A program made the translations under genes and the position numbers. Source: Lates calcarifer (lineage: Eukaryota; Chordata; Actinopteri; Centropomidae). From it: 64,000 nt of DNA. The notes under the pieces were generated by a model. It worked only from the letters and a program-made list of their open reading frames with translations, ran no database searches and had not been told where the DNA came from. Positions 46,528 to 57,546 of this stretch are shown here, one piece after another (positions within the stretch are counted from its first letter, which is position 1; the number at the start of each line of letters is the position of its first letter). The DNA is taken from positions 14,534,509 through 14,598,508 of the forward strand of contig NC_066848.1 of the NCBI RefSeq assembly GCF_001640805.2, in the 5' to 3' direction.

Positions 46528-48027
46528 CTGGTTGGAAAGAAGGAATATTAAAAAGGCTTGTCTCTTTGTATGTATGAATTTATTTAATTTAATGTATACC
46601 TCCAGGCTCACCTCTCTATGTAAAGCAGTGTGGAGTAGTTGCCCGTCATCTCCCAGGCAGGCCTGACTCCGTCATGCAGATCAAACCCACAAGCTTCAGC
46701 CCCATCGCAGCTCTGATAGGAGAAGTGGTCCCCGCTTCCAGTCAGCGTGCCCAGGAAACTCTGAAAGCCACGTCCTGTGGGTAGGCAGCTCGTTCTACAG
46801 AATCCCAGGTGCCATTTACCCACCATGTGTGTTGCATATCCAGCCTCAACCAGTCGCTCCGGTAGGGTGGGAATGTGCGGGGGCAGGCAGAGGGGCTGGC
46901 GTGGTCGGATGATTGAATGCTGGAGTCCAGTGTGAATTTGGTAGCTGGAAAGAGAGGGAGAGAGAAAAGATGTGACAAAAGCAGTGTCTTGATAAGATAT
47001 TAAATTTCACAGATGGTTTAAGCAATATTGCACCCTTGGATACTCTCACAGTGTTCATCAAACTAAAATGTTCAGTGATTTAAAAGTACTGAGTTCTAAT
47101 TTGACTTTTTTGTTGTACCCACTTTACATCAACCTGCAAAATTTCTGTTTGCAAGTTATTCACAGAACATACTCAGATATATAGCTATTTTGCTGGAAGG
47201 TATGTTTTTTAAGAGTGTGTTTTATTGTGGATTTGTCCTTTAAAGATTAGATTAATCTTAGCTCATCAGCTTTGATATTGCTATTACGTGAGACAGCTGT
47301 GTCTCCAGCAGTGTGCACTGAAGACAGACAATCCCTACATACAGATAATTTCTGCTTTTGTACCCAATATCATGATCAATCAAAAGGCTATTATTCCAAC
47401 AAAACAGGATTTAGAAAGAAAATAATGCTTCTTTAATTAATAGTGTCTTTGTTATCCATCCATAACTCAAAAAACAAGTACATTTTGTTCCAGTGATAAG
47501 CTAAGACAAATAATCTAGTGGTTGATCTTGGCATTACAGGTGGTAAACAGTATCTTTTTATATATTTTCTGGCCTTGTATATATTGCATGTTGCCTCAAT
47601 ACTGAATAATCCCTTGCAGATGTCACCAAAAGACAAAAAGCCTGTCTATACTATGCATGATTTCATTATAAAAGAACTGATGCAGTAGCTGAATGATTAT
47701 CCCACCAGAATAATGATGTAATGATGAGGAAATTACTCACCGCCCTGTCATGAGTTGACTGCGAGATGGAGAGCAGATAGGCTGGACATAATAATTTTCA
47801 AGTTTGACCCCTTCTGCTGCCAGCTGGTCCAACACAGGAGTGTGGATGTCTGAGCCATGGTAGCCAATATCTCCATAACCCTGGTCATCCACCATGATAA
47901 AGATAAGGTGAGGAGGCCTGGGCCCGACACTTTGATTTGAAGGTAATGCCTCACAGAGGCAGCTAAGGCCACTGAGCAAGGTCACTACAATCACCAGGAA
48001 AAACACAGAGCAGATTCTTCCCCTCAT
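45441..48027 (-). CDS. Arylsulfatase I/J-family sulfatase, complete (3 coding exons)
   Basis: The CDS joins 47741-48027, 46612-46944 and 45441-46527 on the minus strand and encodes 568 residues, close to human ARSI (569). Residues 1-27 are a signal peptide (hydrophobic core [13 protein letters not shown]). Catalytic positions match ARSB: metal-binding D47, D48 (VDDQGYGD), formylglycine-precursor C85 in CSPSR, K139 and H141 (GKWHLG), H231 (HTPLQ), D289 and N290 (DNGG), K307 (GGKGTYW). N-glycosylation sequons include NQS31, NYS198, NVT and NQT. The C-terminus has a basic tail with a [12 protein letters not shown] segment, like the C-KICKL tail of ARSI. It should hydrolyse sulfate esters of glycans in the secretory or lysosomal route, after FGly modification; the substrate is unknown. 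Residues agree with ARSI at some places and ARSJ at others. An in-frame ATG at 48117 would add 30 residues ahead of the signal peptide, so the ATG at 48027 is preferred. Confidence 0.95.
46528..46611 (-). other. Sulfatase intron 2, 84 bases
   Basis: A minimal-size intron with donor GTGAGC and acceptor CCAACCAG. It interrupts the part that is a single exon in human ARSI and ARSJ as I remember them. Confidence 0.85.
46612..46944 (-). CDS. Sulfatase coding exon 2
   Basis: 333 bases between acceptor TCTTTCCAG and donor GTGAGC. It encodes [14 protein letters not shown], the GKWHLG active-site block and CGFDLHDG, ending at LLYIE plus two bases of R207. Confidence 0.95.
46945..47740 (-). other. Sulfatase intron 1, 796 bases
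   Basis: GT..AG intron with a clear pyrimidine tract before the acceptor. I see nothing else in it. Confidence 0.88.
47741..48027 (-). CDS. Sulfatase coding exon 1 (signal peptide and CSPSR motif)
   Basis: Encodes residues 1-95 and two bases of R96. It ends in SRSQLMTG, followed by the donor GTGAGT at 47740. The break within the TGR codon is at the same place as the first intron of ARSB/ARSI/ARSJ, to my knowledge. Confidence 0.95.
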
Positions 48028-48308
48028 CTCCGCAAATGCTCTGTGGCTAATATCTACTAAAGTCTGATTTTGTCTGTATATTTCTGTTCTGCTTAGTCTG
48101 CAGTCAGTAAATCTCAAACTGCAGAAAAACAGGCAGATCCGTGTGTCCGAGGAACTCGTCCAAAAGCCTTATCTGTCCATTAAGTATGAGTTGTCGTCTT
48201 TTTCTGAGGCTTATTCTTGGGTTTTGTGAGATGGGGCTGAGTTGGTGCCAGCTGCTGTGGTGGGTGGGGAAAAACTGCTGTCTCTAGGATGGGCAAGAAG
48301 TTTGTACA

Positions 48309-48356
48309 GGTGTGTGTGTGTGAGAGAGAGAGAGAGAGAAAGAGAGAGTGAGAGAG
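48309..48356. repeat. (GT)n/(GA)n compound microsatellite
   Basis: GTGTGTGTGTG then GAGAGAGAGAGAGAGAAAGAGAGAG, about 300 bases upstream of the sulfatase ATG. Confidence 0.93.
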
Positions 48357-48724
48357 GCTTCCGTCTTTACAGTCCCTTGCTACATTCCTCTGTACTTCCA
48401 GGCGCCTCATACGATGGCTGGGAAGACCTGCATAACTGAAATACAGTTTCACACATGCATGAACATACAGACATTGTGGTCTTGGCTAAAAACCTAAACC
48501 ATTCTTTTATAAATGGCTCTATGAACACCTAAGTAAAACTACTTGTGGAAAGTTGAGATCTGCTCAAAATGGTCAACTTTTCGTCATACTGGTATCTGTC
48601 TTCATTGCCACCATCGTAGGAGGATTGGCAGGACAAAAAACAAGAGAGTTTAAAAGGAACAGTAAAGCAAAAGAGCTTCGGGAATGTCATGCTTAAAATA
48701 AACGCTGATAAAAACAATAGCCTT

Positions 48725-48870
48725 AAAGGCATAGTTCAACATTTTGGGAAATACGCTTATTCTCTCTTGGTGAGAGTGAGCTGAAAAGATTGATGAAGCT
48801 ACAGCCAGCAGCCTGTTAGCTTAGCATATAGACTGGAAACGGATGCCAACAAGTTGCCTGGCTCTACCTG
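48725..48870 (-). repeat. Teleost interspersed repeat (GCTAAGCTAAC family), copy B, reversed
   Basis: Contains GGCATAGTTCAACATTTTGGG, AAATACGCTTATTCTCT, GAAGCTACAGCCAGCAGCC and TGTTAGCTTAGCATATAGACTGG. It is the reverse-complement relative of 29885-30015. Confidence 0.65.
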
Positions 48871-50323
48871 AATTTAACTGAATCTGCCCAAAAACACCTC
48901 TAAAGCTCACTGATTAATATGTTATATCTTATTACAGAGGAAACCATTTAAAACCAATCTATATTGCTGCCACTACCACAATTGCTGTCATTGATAATGT
49001 CATTGCTGCTTTTTTCTCTGACTGCCACTCCTATTGAATAAAAAAGTGCTATTACAACTGCAGCTAATACTTCCACTGTGATTTCCCACATTGCACATTT
49101 CAAAATATATTGTAAATCCCTAATGAAAATCAAATAATCTATGTCATCTTTCTTTCTTTCTTTTTTTTTTATTGCTTGATACTGCTCAATTAATAGAGTC
49201 ACCCAATGACAATTACTGCCTGCGCTGGGGCAGTGAAACCAATCCGACTATGTAGGAACATCCGGTATTGTGATGAGAATGTGTATCGACCGCAGGGCTC
49301 TTAGCCCTCACCTCACTGCCATCTCCCTCCCATAATGTTGAGAGGAAATCAATGCCTCAGATACAAGTCCATTTCCTACTTTGTAGAAGGAAAGTCATGT
49401 TGCCTTACCCTGTGGGAAATTTCACAGGCTTTTTGCCCACAGTGAGAGTGAGGCATATGCTGGAGAGATTGAGATCTACAGCGGGAGAGGGCAAGTCGAC
49501 GATGAGGTAAGAATGAGGCTGACGAAGTGGGGAGGGGCGATGCATTGAAGTGGATCAGATGAAAGAATTGGTGGCAAATGGGAACATGTGAAAAGGAACG
49601 TATAACATAAAAAAGCAAAGTAAAAGTGACACAGGGGGCATTGGAAAGGAGAGGAAAAAAAGAGGGATAACAGTGAGACAGAAAGCAATAATGTGCACAT
49701 GAGAGAAAGAGAGCTTCACTGTCTAAGATGAAGGAGGACAACATAAACAAAGTGGCATAAAAGGAGCAGTCACTTTGTCTTGCTGTGTATGTACGTCTGG
49801 GTCTCTGGGTGTAGCCATCAGTTTGCCTCAGGGAAATGCAGGGCGACATGAACTCCGTTTTACTGCTTAGAGGGGGGAGGACCGGGAGGGAGGGAGGCTG
49901 TAAAAATGGAAAGTGACAAATGTCTTCTTGAGGAATAGAGAGAGCAAGGGATTGTGGTCTTCCCTCAACTGTCTCTGTGTTTCAGAGACACAAAGAAAAT
50001 ATATTAGCAAAAACTCTATTCTGTTGTTTTCTTTTGTATAATGTTATCTGCAGAGGTGCATGTTAAAGAAAAACAAATGACAATAAATGTTGATGTCATG
50101 TCAAAAATAAACATTTTAAAAGTAAGGTAAAAGGGCTCAACTTTTTGCAGCATTTCAGGACATATTGTACACTGCATCATCAACAAATACTAAACCGTGG
50201 AAAATACTCTGCAGTGCAACAAAGGGAGAATTGGTCAGTGTCTATGCAAGGGCAAAAACTGCAGCCCAGTGTGTATTTGTACAGTGATTTGCGTGTGAAC
50301 ATCTCTGTATGTATGTATATGTA

Positions 50324-50343
50324 TGTGTGTGTGTGTGTGTGTG
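50324..50343. repeat. (GT)n tract
   Basis: GT run after GTATGTATATGTATG. Confidence 0.93.
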
Positions 50344-50475
50344 TCTGTGTACTTTGGAAAAGGCAGTGGTGCAGAGTAGAAGAGAGTAGCAGTGGGTGTG
50401 ATTTATTCATGACGACGAATAAGTGACTCACTCGATCTGGAGTCACTCTTTTGAGCTAGGGCTAAAGCCCTCGCC

Positions 50476-50502
<27 letters not shown>
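50476..50502. repeat. (GT)n microsatellite
   Basis: A pure GT run of about 13 units. Confidence 0.96.
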
Positions 50503-50509
<7 letters not shown>

Positions 50510-52139
50510 CGTCTAAAAATGACTTTCATTTTAAAACATATCTTCCCACATAAAAAATAAAGAATTTTTTATTAAAAAGTCCCCGTCTGACTTTTTTTTG
50601 TGGGGTAATTTAAATAGTCCCCCATAAGCACAGATGTATTCATGGTACAGTAGATGATATCATTGATATTTATGGATCCCTGCCTAACTCAAAACACAGG
50701 GCTGGCTTTCTCCCTAAAATATGCATTTAAAGCTGAACTTGGTAATTTTGCATGCTGACAGCGCTAAATAACAACAACAGGTAATATTTTTATAAAATTG
50801 CAACAATGGCGGTGTAACATGATAGAAGTGCCATTAAAGTACTAAAGCACCATCCCAGAAAAATGGTAATACGCGCACGCACAAATACACACTATCTAAA
50901 GTGAGGTGGTCTAAAGTTACGTCTGTTTCTCTTCAGTAGTGGGCTCCGAGACATCACACAAACACAGTGACTCCCACCAGCCCTGAATGTGATGCTGACA
51001 GAGACCCCGGCTCTACTGCTCCTGAAATGCTCAGGGATCATCTTCCAGCCGGCAGAAACTCAATCCACTCCCTATTCTCCTCACCTTACTCAGTGATGGA
51101 TTGACAAGATGAGGCTGAGGGGGTGGGGGAACACTCAGTCTCATCCCATCAAACATACCACCCACACAGAGGATGCTGGTGGCCTTATGTTAGATTAGAA
51201 AACTTTGGGTAAACTTTTGCTCTGCGCTATCGTCCTCCTCTTTACAGTACCTCCTTGGCTGGGCCGTTCCAACCTATCAGACATTTCCCACAAGGAGAGT
51301 AAGTTCTGGCTTTGACTCATCAAAAATGAAAGGGGTTATACAAGCTCAGTGTGAGTGTGTGAGTGTGTACTGTGTTGGTACAGTCAGTGGAGAGTGCCAC
51401 CGTGAGGATTAAAGGAATAATGCATGTATTTCAATGGCAAAGTTGGTAAAGGAGAAAAGGCCATGCTTCTCAAAAATATGCCATGGAGACCAACAAGCTT
51501 CCTGATTTTGTTTTCATCCAGCTACTATAGATGCTGATTCTAATAATTAGCACCAGAGAGGAAGAAGTATATGCTCAACTCAGAAAGTTGGCATGGAAAT
51601 GTGCAACATGTGAGAATGACTGGTACAGTGGGTGTGCACGGGTGCTGCACGAGTGCTTACATTTGCAGACAGGGTGCATTTATTCCTTCAAATGAAGTTT
51701 AATGAAGGCTTAGTTGTAAAAGAGAAACCACCAAATTAGTTTTTTAAAAACCCTCGCTAAATAGATAGAAAACAAAGTATGGTCTTTTCAGTGTCACAAG
51801 CAAAGAAGGTGCAGAGAGTGCACATCCAACACCAGCTGGGAAAAGGACAAAAGCAGCATACAAAGGAAAGAGAGAGGTAGTCTTCACATTAAATATTACA
51901 AGCTCTCTAAAGGTTAATGAAGCAACATTACAACCATCAAGGTCTGTATGTGAAAAATAGCATGCTGCAAAATCTATTATCCCTGTTAACTGTTTATATC
52001 GTGATGGAAATGTAAGTAGAGCTGTGATTTTTGTCTGTATATAGCTTTTCTTTTACACGGACATTTGCCTGATGTTGATGGTCAAACTGTTGCCTCATTG
52101 AACATCCCCTTTTCCTTTTCAGAATTTTAAGACATTCAA

Positions 52140-52480
52140 TCAGTGTGGATCTATGAATGGCAATATCAGTCGGTCGATTGGTCCATTACTTTAGTCCAGA
52201 CTGAAATATCTCAATATTGGATGGACTGCAGAGAGCTGGGGCTTCTGTGGACAGGTCTGCACCTCAGAGAATGAATCCTACTGCCTTTGTTGATTCCCTG
52301 ACTTTTTCTCTTGCACTACCAACAGTTTTAGTTTTTTGTGACATGTCTTCACAACTATTGCCATGACATTCGATTACATTGCTGTTTCAGGTACCATTAC
52401 CATTCATTTGAATTTTTCCAACACTATTTTAGTGGTAAATGTTATCATGCTAACACACTTAACTAAGACGGTGACGGTAT
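52140..52480 (-). repeat. Teleost GCTAACATGC-type interspersed repeat, minus orientation
   Basis: Reverse complement of the 40905-41320 type: it has CCAGACTGAAATATCTCAATAT and GGATGGACTGC, then ACAACTATTGCCATGACATTCG, and ends with GTTATCATGCTAACACACTTAAC. Confidence 0.6.
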
Positions 52481-53129
52481 TTTTCAGGAATGTCACATTC
52501 ACAAACGCACATTAACACACTGAAGCTGTCCAGTATGAACACAGTCTGATCTGACGGCCACTGAACTGCTCCAAAATAAGCTATTCTAAGACTTAAAAAG
52601 AGTATTTATTTACTGAATCTCAAACATCCACAAAGACATATCTATTACCACGATTATGGGTGTAATGGTGATACTGTACAACTAAATATTAGTTTAGTGG
52701 ACTGGATAAGAAGGATTGAGGTCACTGAGAATGCATAAATACTGATTAAGGATAACTGTATGTTTATGCAGTGGTTAGTTTCCACCACCTGAAAGTGGTA
52801 GACAGAACTTACATATGAATGCTAGCTTGGACGGAAGCAGGAAGTGTTTACTGACACTTAACCACACACACAAAAAAAAAACTGCATAGCAACCAGTGAA
52901 CTATCCGTCTGGTTTTGTCTTTGACCAATCAGAGCTTGATTAGAGTTGCGTGTTGTATAACATATTTTCAGACAGATGGTCTGCACCATTGTTTGATGCG
53001 AGCTTGGAAGTGTGTGTAACCTCCGTGTGCTGTCACCAGTGGGTGTCACACATACACACACACAGAGGTTATGAGGGGCCACCTGGCGTGATGCCTGCAT
53101 CTGTGTCATGAAGAAGATGACACAGGACT

Positions 53130-53166
53130 CATCTCTCCCAGGGCAGTGGGAGTCCTGGGAGAGATG
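53130..53166. repeat. Perfect 13-bp inverted repeat, 11-base loop
   Basis: CATCTCTCCCAGG (53130-53142) pairs with CCTGGGAGAGATG (53154-53166). GGACTC (53125-53130) and GAGTCC (53150-53155) can form an alternative stem. Confidence 0.95.
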
Positions 53167-56100
53167 CAGCACTGTCTGTCACATACTGGGGTCAGGAGTT
53201 CAGTGTATGAGCGGGAAACTGGCTGGTGGCACAGAACGAGAGAGTCTGTCAGCGTGAAGGAAAATTCAAGCAGCTGAAATTAGAGAAGTAACTTTTTGCT
53301 GACACAGATCTCATAAAGTAAAGAAAAGGACATCCTAGTGATGGGAAGAATTAAAACTGAAAGAGGGACTTGACACTCACCAGGAAACTCACATCTGGAC
53401 CAACTTAAAGCCAGACCAACTTATTCAAACATTTTCTGCCATTGGACATCTACACACAGTTGGACATCTTGAAAATTGCAGAAATGTTGCACTTATATCC
53501 AAAAACAGATCAAATACACATATAATTCATATGACTTAATAGGGACCATATGTATTTATATGAGATTACAGTAGATCAACTGTATCATGAGGCAGTCTTC
53601 ACACACAGGGCCTGATTCTGCTTAAATAATATTATTAATTCCCTGAAGAAATCCTGCAAATTATGGACCTTACAAAAAGCTAGAGTTTAAAAATATGTTG
53701 CCAAATGTCAGAATTATTCCTCCTTAGATGGGAAAACCAACCTTTTTAACTTGACATTTAAAAAATGTGAGACTCTCAGGGGTCATTTAAAATGTGTTTC
53801 ATAAAAAGGGTACAGTATGATGTCGAGTACAATATGTTCTCACTGTGCAGATCAACTTCCATTTTTAATTGACATTTACTGTGTGCATTTCCCTGCATAG
53901 AAAATAAACTAGAAGGTTTACAATGCTTTACATGTTAAAGTTTTGTGTTCACTTTTTTAAAACGCCCATCATCCTGTTTGATTGCTTTAGCCTCTTGTCA
54001 CCATCCTTACTTTCTGTATCCACTTCAACTAAACATATACACTGTTCACTTTGTGTACTGCCTTTTCCAAAAGCTCAGTTTACATTATGTTTCTTTGTAT
54101 GGCAGCGCTGGCAGCTGCTGGTTGGCAGTGTCAGCCATGCTGGCACAGATGCCTCAGTTAAAGGGCACTGGGTCTACGCCTGCTGCTACTCAACAAATCT
54201 GTCTGTCAGAGTCTACTTGGGAAGGCAAGTTGGCCTACAGAGAAGTCATTAAACAGAAAAAAACGAGAGAGAACAGAGAGAACAGAGAAAATGTCCAAAG
54301 CTCTTCACAGGGAAAAATGGTTGAAAAAGAGGAGAAAATAAGACACACTATGAGACTGAGAGAGAAAGCCTTGAAAGGAGAGATAGGCAGACACAAGCTA
54401 ATTAACAGGGGGAACATGAGAGGGACGATGCTGTCGCCTCACTTAACAGTTCTCCCATGTCCGCAGGAAAAAACACTGCTTCCTCCATTTCCTGAGTTAA
54501 AGCAACAAACAGCGAGACATTTTGTTGCCACAGCACAAAAGAGACACTATAGAATAAAAAAACATATGGAGCCACAGCAGAAAGGAGAAACATTCTAGCC
54601 ATGCTGCATATGGATTTTGACCTTTTTACTTTTCTTGAAAGACAGCCAACTTCTGTCCTGGGCAGAGTGACTTAGCAGACCTCTTCCTGACTTCTTGCAG
54701 GGCTGCCTACTGAAGCCACAACTCTCTGCAGTGCAGTCCCTTTGCTCAGTTTCACAGGGAAACAGTTACTAACAGGTGGTTTAGCTGAATATGTTTGTTA
54801 TAGAATATCACAAATTTTCTTTCCTGCTCACAAAGTCACAGGGTCTTTACAGTCTCTCTCAACAATACTGGGACAGGATTAGGGTTGTGTTTTTTGGACT
54901 CAGAGGAATGTGAAAATTTGAAAATAATGAGTCCAGTGAATCTACTGTTCAGATACCTAATACCTTAATAAAGCTAAAATACTGGTGCCAACTGGTGTCT
55001 TTATATAATAAGATATTTTAATCAATATGGTCTGTGCAAATTACTTGCACTGTATCATAAACTCGCTGTGAAATGAAATGTTCAGAACAAAACACAAGAG
55101 GGTACTTAAAAATCCATCAAATCTAATTCTGGCTATTTTTAAACCACAAAACAGATGCCTAAAATAGTATAATTATTGAGAAGTAAACAGAGAAGAAACA
55201 GGTCCAAGAGGCCAACGACTATCCTACTTTTAACCACTAGGGGGAGTGGTTGTCATGACTGATCCACAACTACATGTTTCATGATATGTGTCTAATATTT
55301 CACTTTTCCTGTGTAAGTACAGATCTGATATAAACTGGATTAGTTGTATCTGTGCAGTTGAGAGTTTGCTTTAACTGTGGTGTTGTATAAGATCTGATAC
55401 TGTCTCCAGGAAGAGAGGGTGTCATTTTTTTTTTTTTTTTTTCTGAGTGTCTGACCCAGGACTGGTCTTGGTTACTATCCTGAGGTCTGGAGACAGCTGC
55501 AGAGCAAGGCTGCCAAAGCAAAAGAGCAGCTATCATTGGTAACCTTCTGCAACATTGATAATAGCAGCATTGCCTTTCTAGCAGGGGGATCATCCAACCT
55601 TTATTCACTGGTTTAAATGCCTGTCACTGCCCCAAAGGAAAATGCAACAAAGCTTTACATCCACTGAGACTGTGTGCAGTGATGTTGTGTTTGTCAGATA
55701 GTTTTTAGGTCTGTTTTTTTCAGTGCTTTCACTAGATCAAGATTAAAGAAAGTTTTGAGTTTAAGATAGGACACGTAGATAAGACAGGACAGATAAGGAC
55801 CAGGAAGAAGAACAAGAGAAGAGAAGTGAAATAATTGAAATGGAAATAACTGGAACTGGATCACGGGATTCATAAATCAAAAATGTATAACCACAATTTC
55901 TCTAATCTTTGATATTACAATCAAACTTGTCAGTGTCCTTCATGAGCATGGAGCTCATTTCATTTAGTTTTAACAAGAGTAGGATTTTGTAAGTTTCCTT
56001 GATGTAACACCTATATCTGACCCATGTGTGCTATGTGTTATGTGCCTATACAAGCTCAGTCCTACACTCTCATATTTATGTTGTAATCATGGATTTCATC

Positions 56101-57067
56101 CCAAAAGCCTTCTTTTCAGTTCAAGCAAGGCTGTGAGTAAGTCTTTGTTCCAACTGTGCAGTGTTAAAAACTGTTGCAACTGCAATGAGCTACAGTATAA
56201 AATTCAATTAATCTAAGGAAGAAAAAAAAGGTAATGTGATATTAAAATTTAGAGTTTATAAAAAATATTTTCATTACAATTCAAAATCTAATTTAGCACA
56301 AAGTGCCACTGTATTTAAGGACAGATTAACAGAGCCACTAGTTTCTATGTGCTAAATGTCTTTCTTTCAGACTCTCCACAACTGCCACCACATCCAAGAG
56401 TTTGGCTGGGTGTGAGCATGTGGGGCCAGATTGTGACAGATGCCTGAGCGTGTGGTGGGATTAATCCATATCTACCTACAAAGAGAGATATTATCATGTC
56501 TCTTTTTTAAACAGCCAACCATGGGTCCCTTTCAAAGTGTTTGTCATTCAGTCAGTACTGTGGAATTCTAACTTGGGACATACTTCAATATAGTTATGCA
56601 GGGTGTTCATCCAGAGCTTGCATGAGAAGGATAATAAAGGCTCAACGATGACAGCCTAGAATGTCTCCAGATCCTGAAGAGCTGGAACGATACGCAGCAG
56701 TGGTTAAAGACTAACCTGCATCAAAATCAATGTAGTCATTGTCTACATCAAGTAAATCAAAGGATATTTGAGTGCATCTAATCAAGACTGGAATGTCCTA
56801 TCATGGCAAGTCTCAGCATGGAGAATGTGGCTGTAACCCTACTAAAGGTTACTAATGACCTCAGTGCTGTAAAGCCAGATATGAAATGGTGCCATTTGGA
56901 TGCTCTGAATGTTAACTTTCCCTTGGTCTGCAGAGGAGCAGGCAAAGCAGTGGAGGTGGTGGTGGTTGTGTCCTATTTTTGGAAGGGCTATCAGCAACCC
57001 AGTGGCATAGGTCTGAGTGACAGGACAAGTGTTGCGTAGGACCCTCCCCTCGCTCATTTGGGGCAGG

Positions 57068-57359
57068 CATTCCTCAGTGTAAGCAGACACAGACCCTCGT
57101 CCCATCATATTTCTCTCTCCTTCTCCCTCTCCCTCTCCCTTGGCAATGATAGTTGCCCCACTCCGGGTATGGGTGGGCGCACAGAAGCGCATGTGTGTGT
57201 GTGCGTTCAGGTGTGAGTGTTGGCCTTGGAGCTGGACTCAGACAGAAGTCAGCACCCGGACAGTGTGGCAGGCGAAGAGCAGGTCAGAGCTCTCTGAGGG
57301 GGCCCTGACTGCTGACCATGGGGCCAATGCACTGAGGGCCCCCCAGACGAAATATAAAA
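57068..57359 (+). promoter_or_regulatory. synpo2l: Possible synpo2l core promoter: M-CAT, CCAAT and TATA motifs
   Basis: A TATAAAA at 57353-57359 lies 86 bases before the ATG and would place transcription start near 57383. CCAAT is at 57324-57328, about 25 bases upstream of the TATA box. CATTCCT, an M-CAT (TEAD) motif common in muscle promoters, is at 57068-57074. Together they suit a striated-muscle gene, but each motif is short and could occur by chance. Confidence 0.4.
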
Positions 57360-57444
57360 ACCAAAGAGGAACGTAAAATAACCAAGAGGAAGAGGAAAAG
57401 CTAAAAAAAAAAGGAAAAAAAAAGACGACAAACAGAAAAGAACA

Positions 57445-57546
57445 ATGGTTGCAGAGGAAGTGATAATTACATTGTCCGGTGGAGCGCCGTGGGGCTTTCG
57501 TCTCCAGGGAGGTGTGGAACATCAGAAACCTCTCCAGGTGGCTAAG
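57445..57546 (+). CDS. synpo2l: synpo2l coding exon 1
   Basis: ATG in context AACAATGG, 34 codons from MVAEEVIITL to PLQVAK, then donor GTAAGA. The start aligns with human MGAEEEVLVTLSGG. Confidence 0.94.

Larger units (their letters stand above)
48028..57444. other. Intergenic region between the sulfatase gene and synpo2l
   Basis: The two genes diverge from this space, so both upstream regions lie here. It contains a (GT)/(GA) tract (48309-48356), repeat relics (48725-48870, 52140-52480), (GT)n tracts and a perfect hairpin at 53130. The 217-codon frame at 53945-54598 has no recognisable domain and biased Lys/Arg/Glu composition, and is not supported as a gene. Confidence 0.75.

Noticed and set aside
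53945..54598. 217-codon plus-strand open frame
   Set aside because: No recognisable domain, skewed Lys/Arg/Glu-rich second half, no splice or promoter support; it may be chance in purine-rich DNA.
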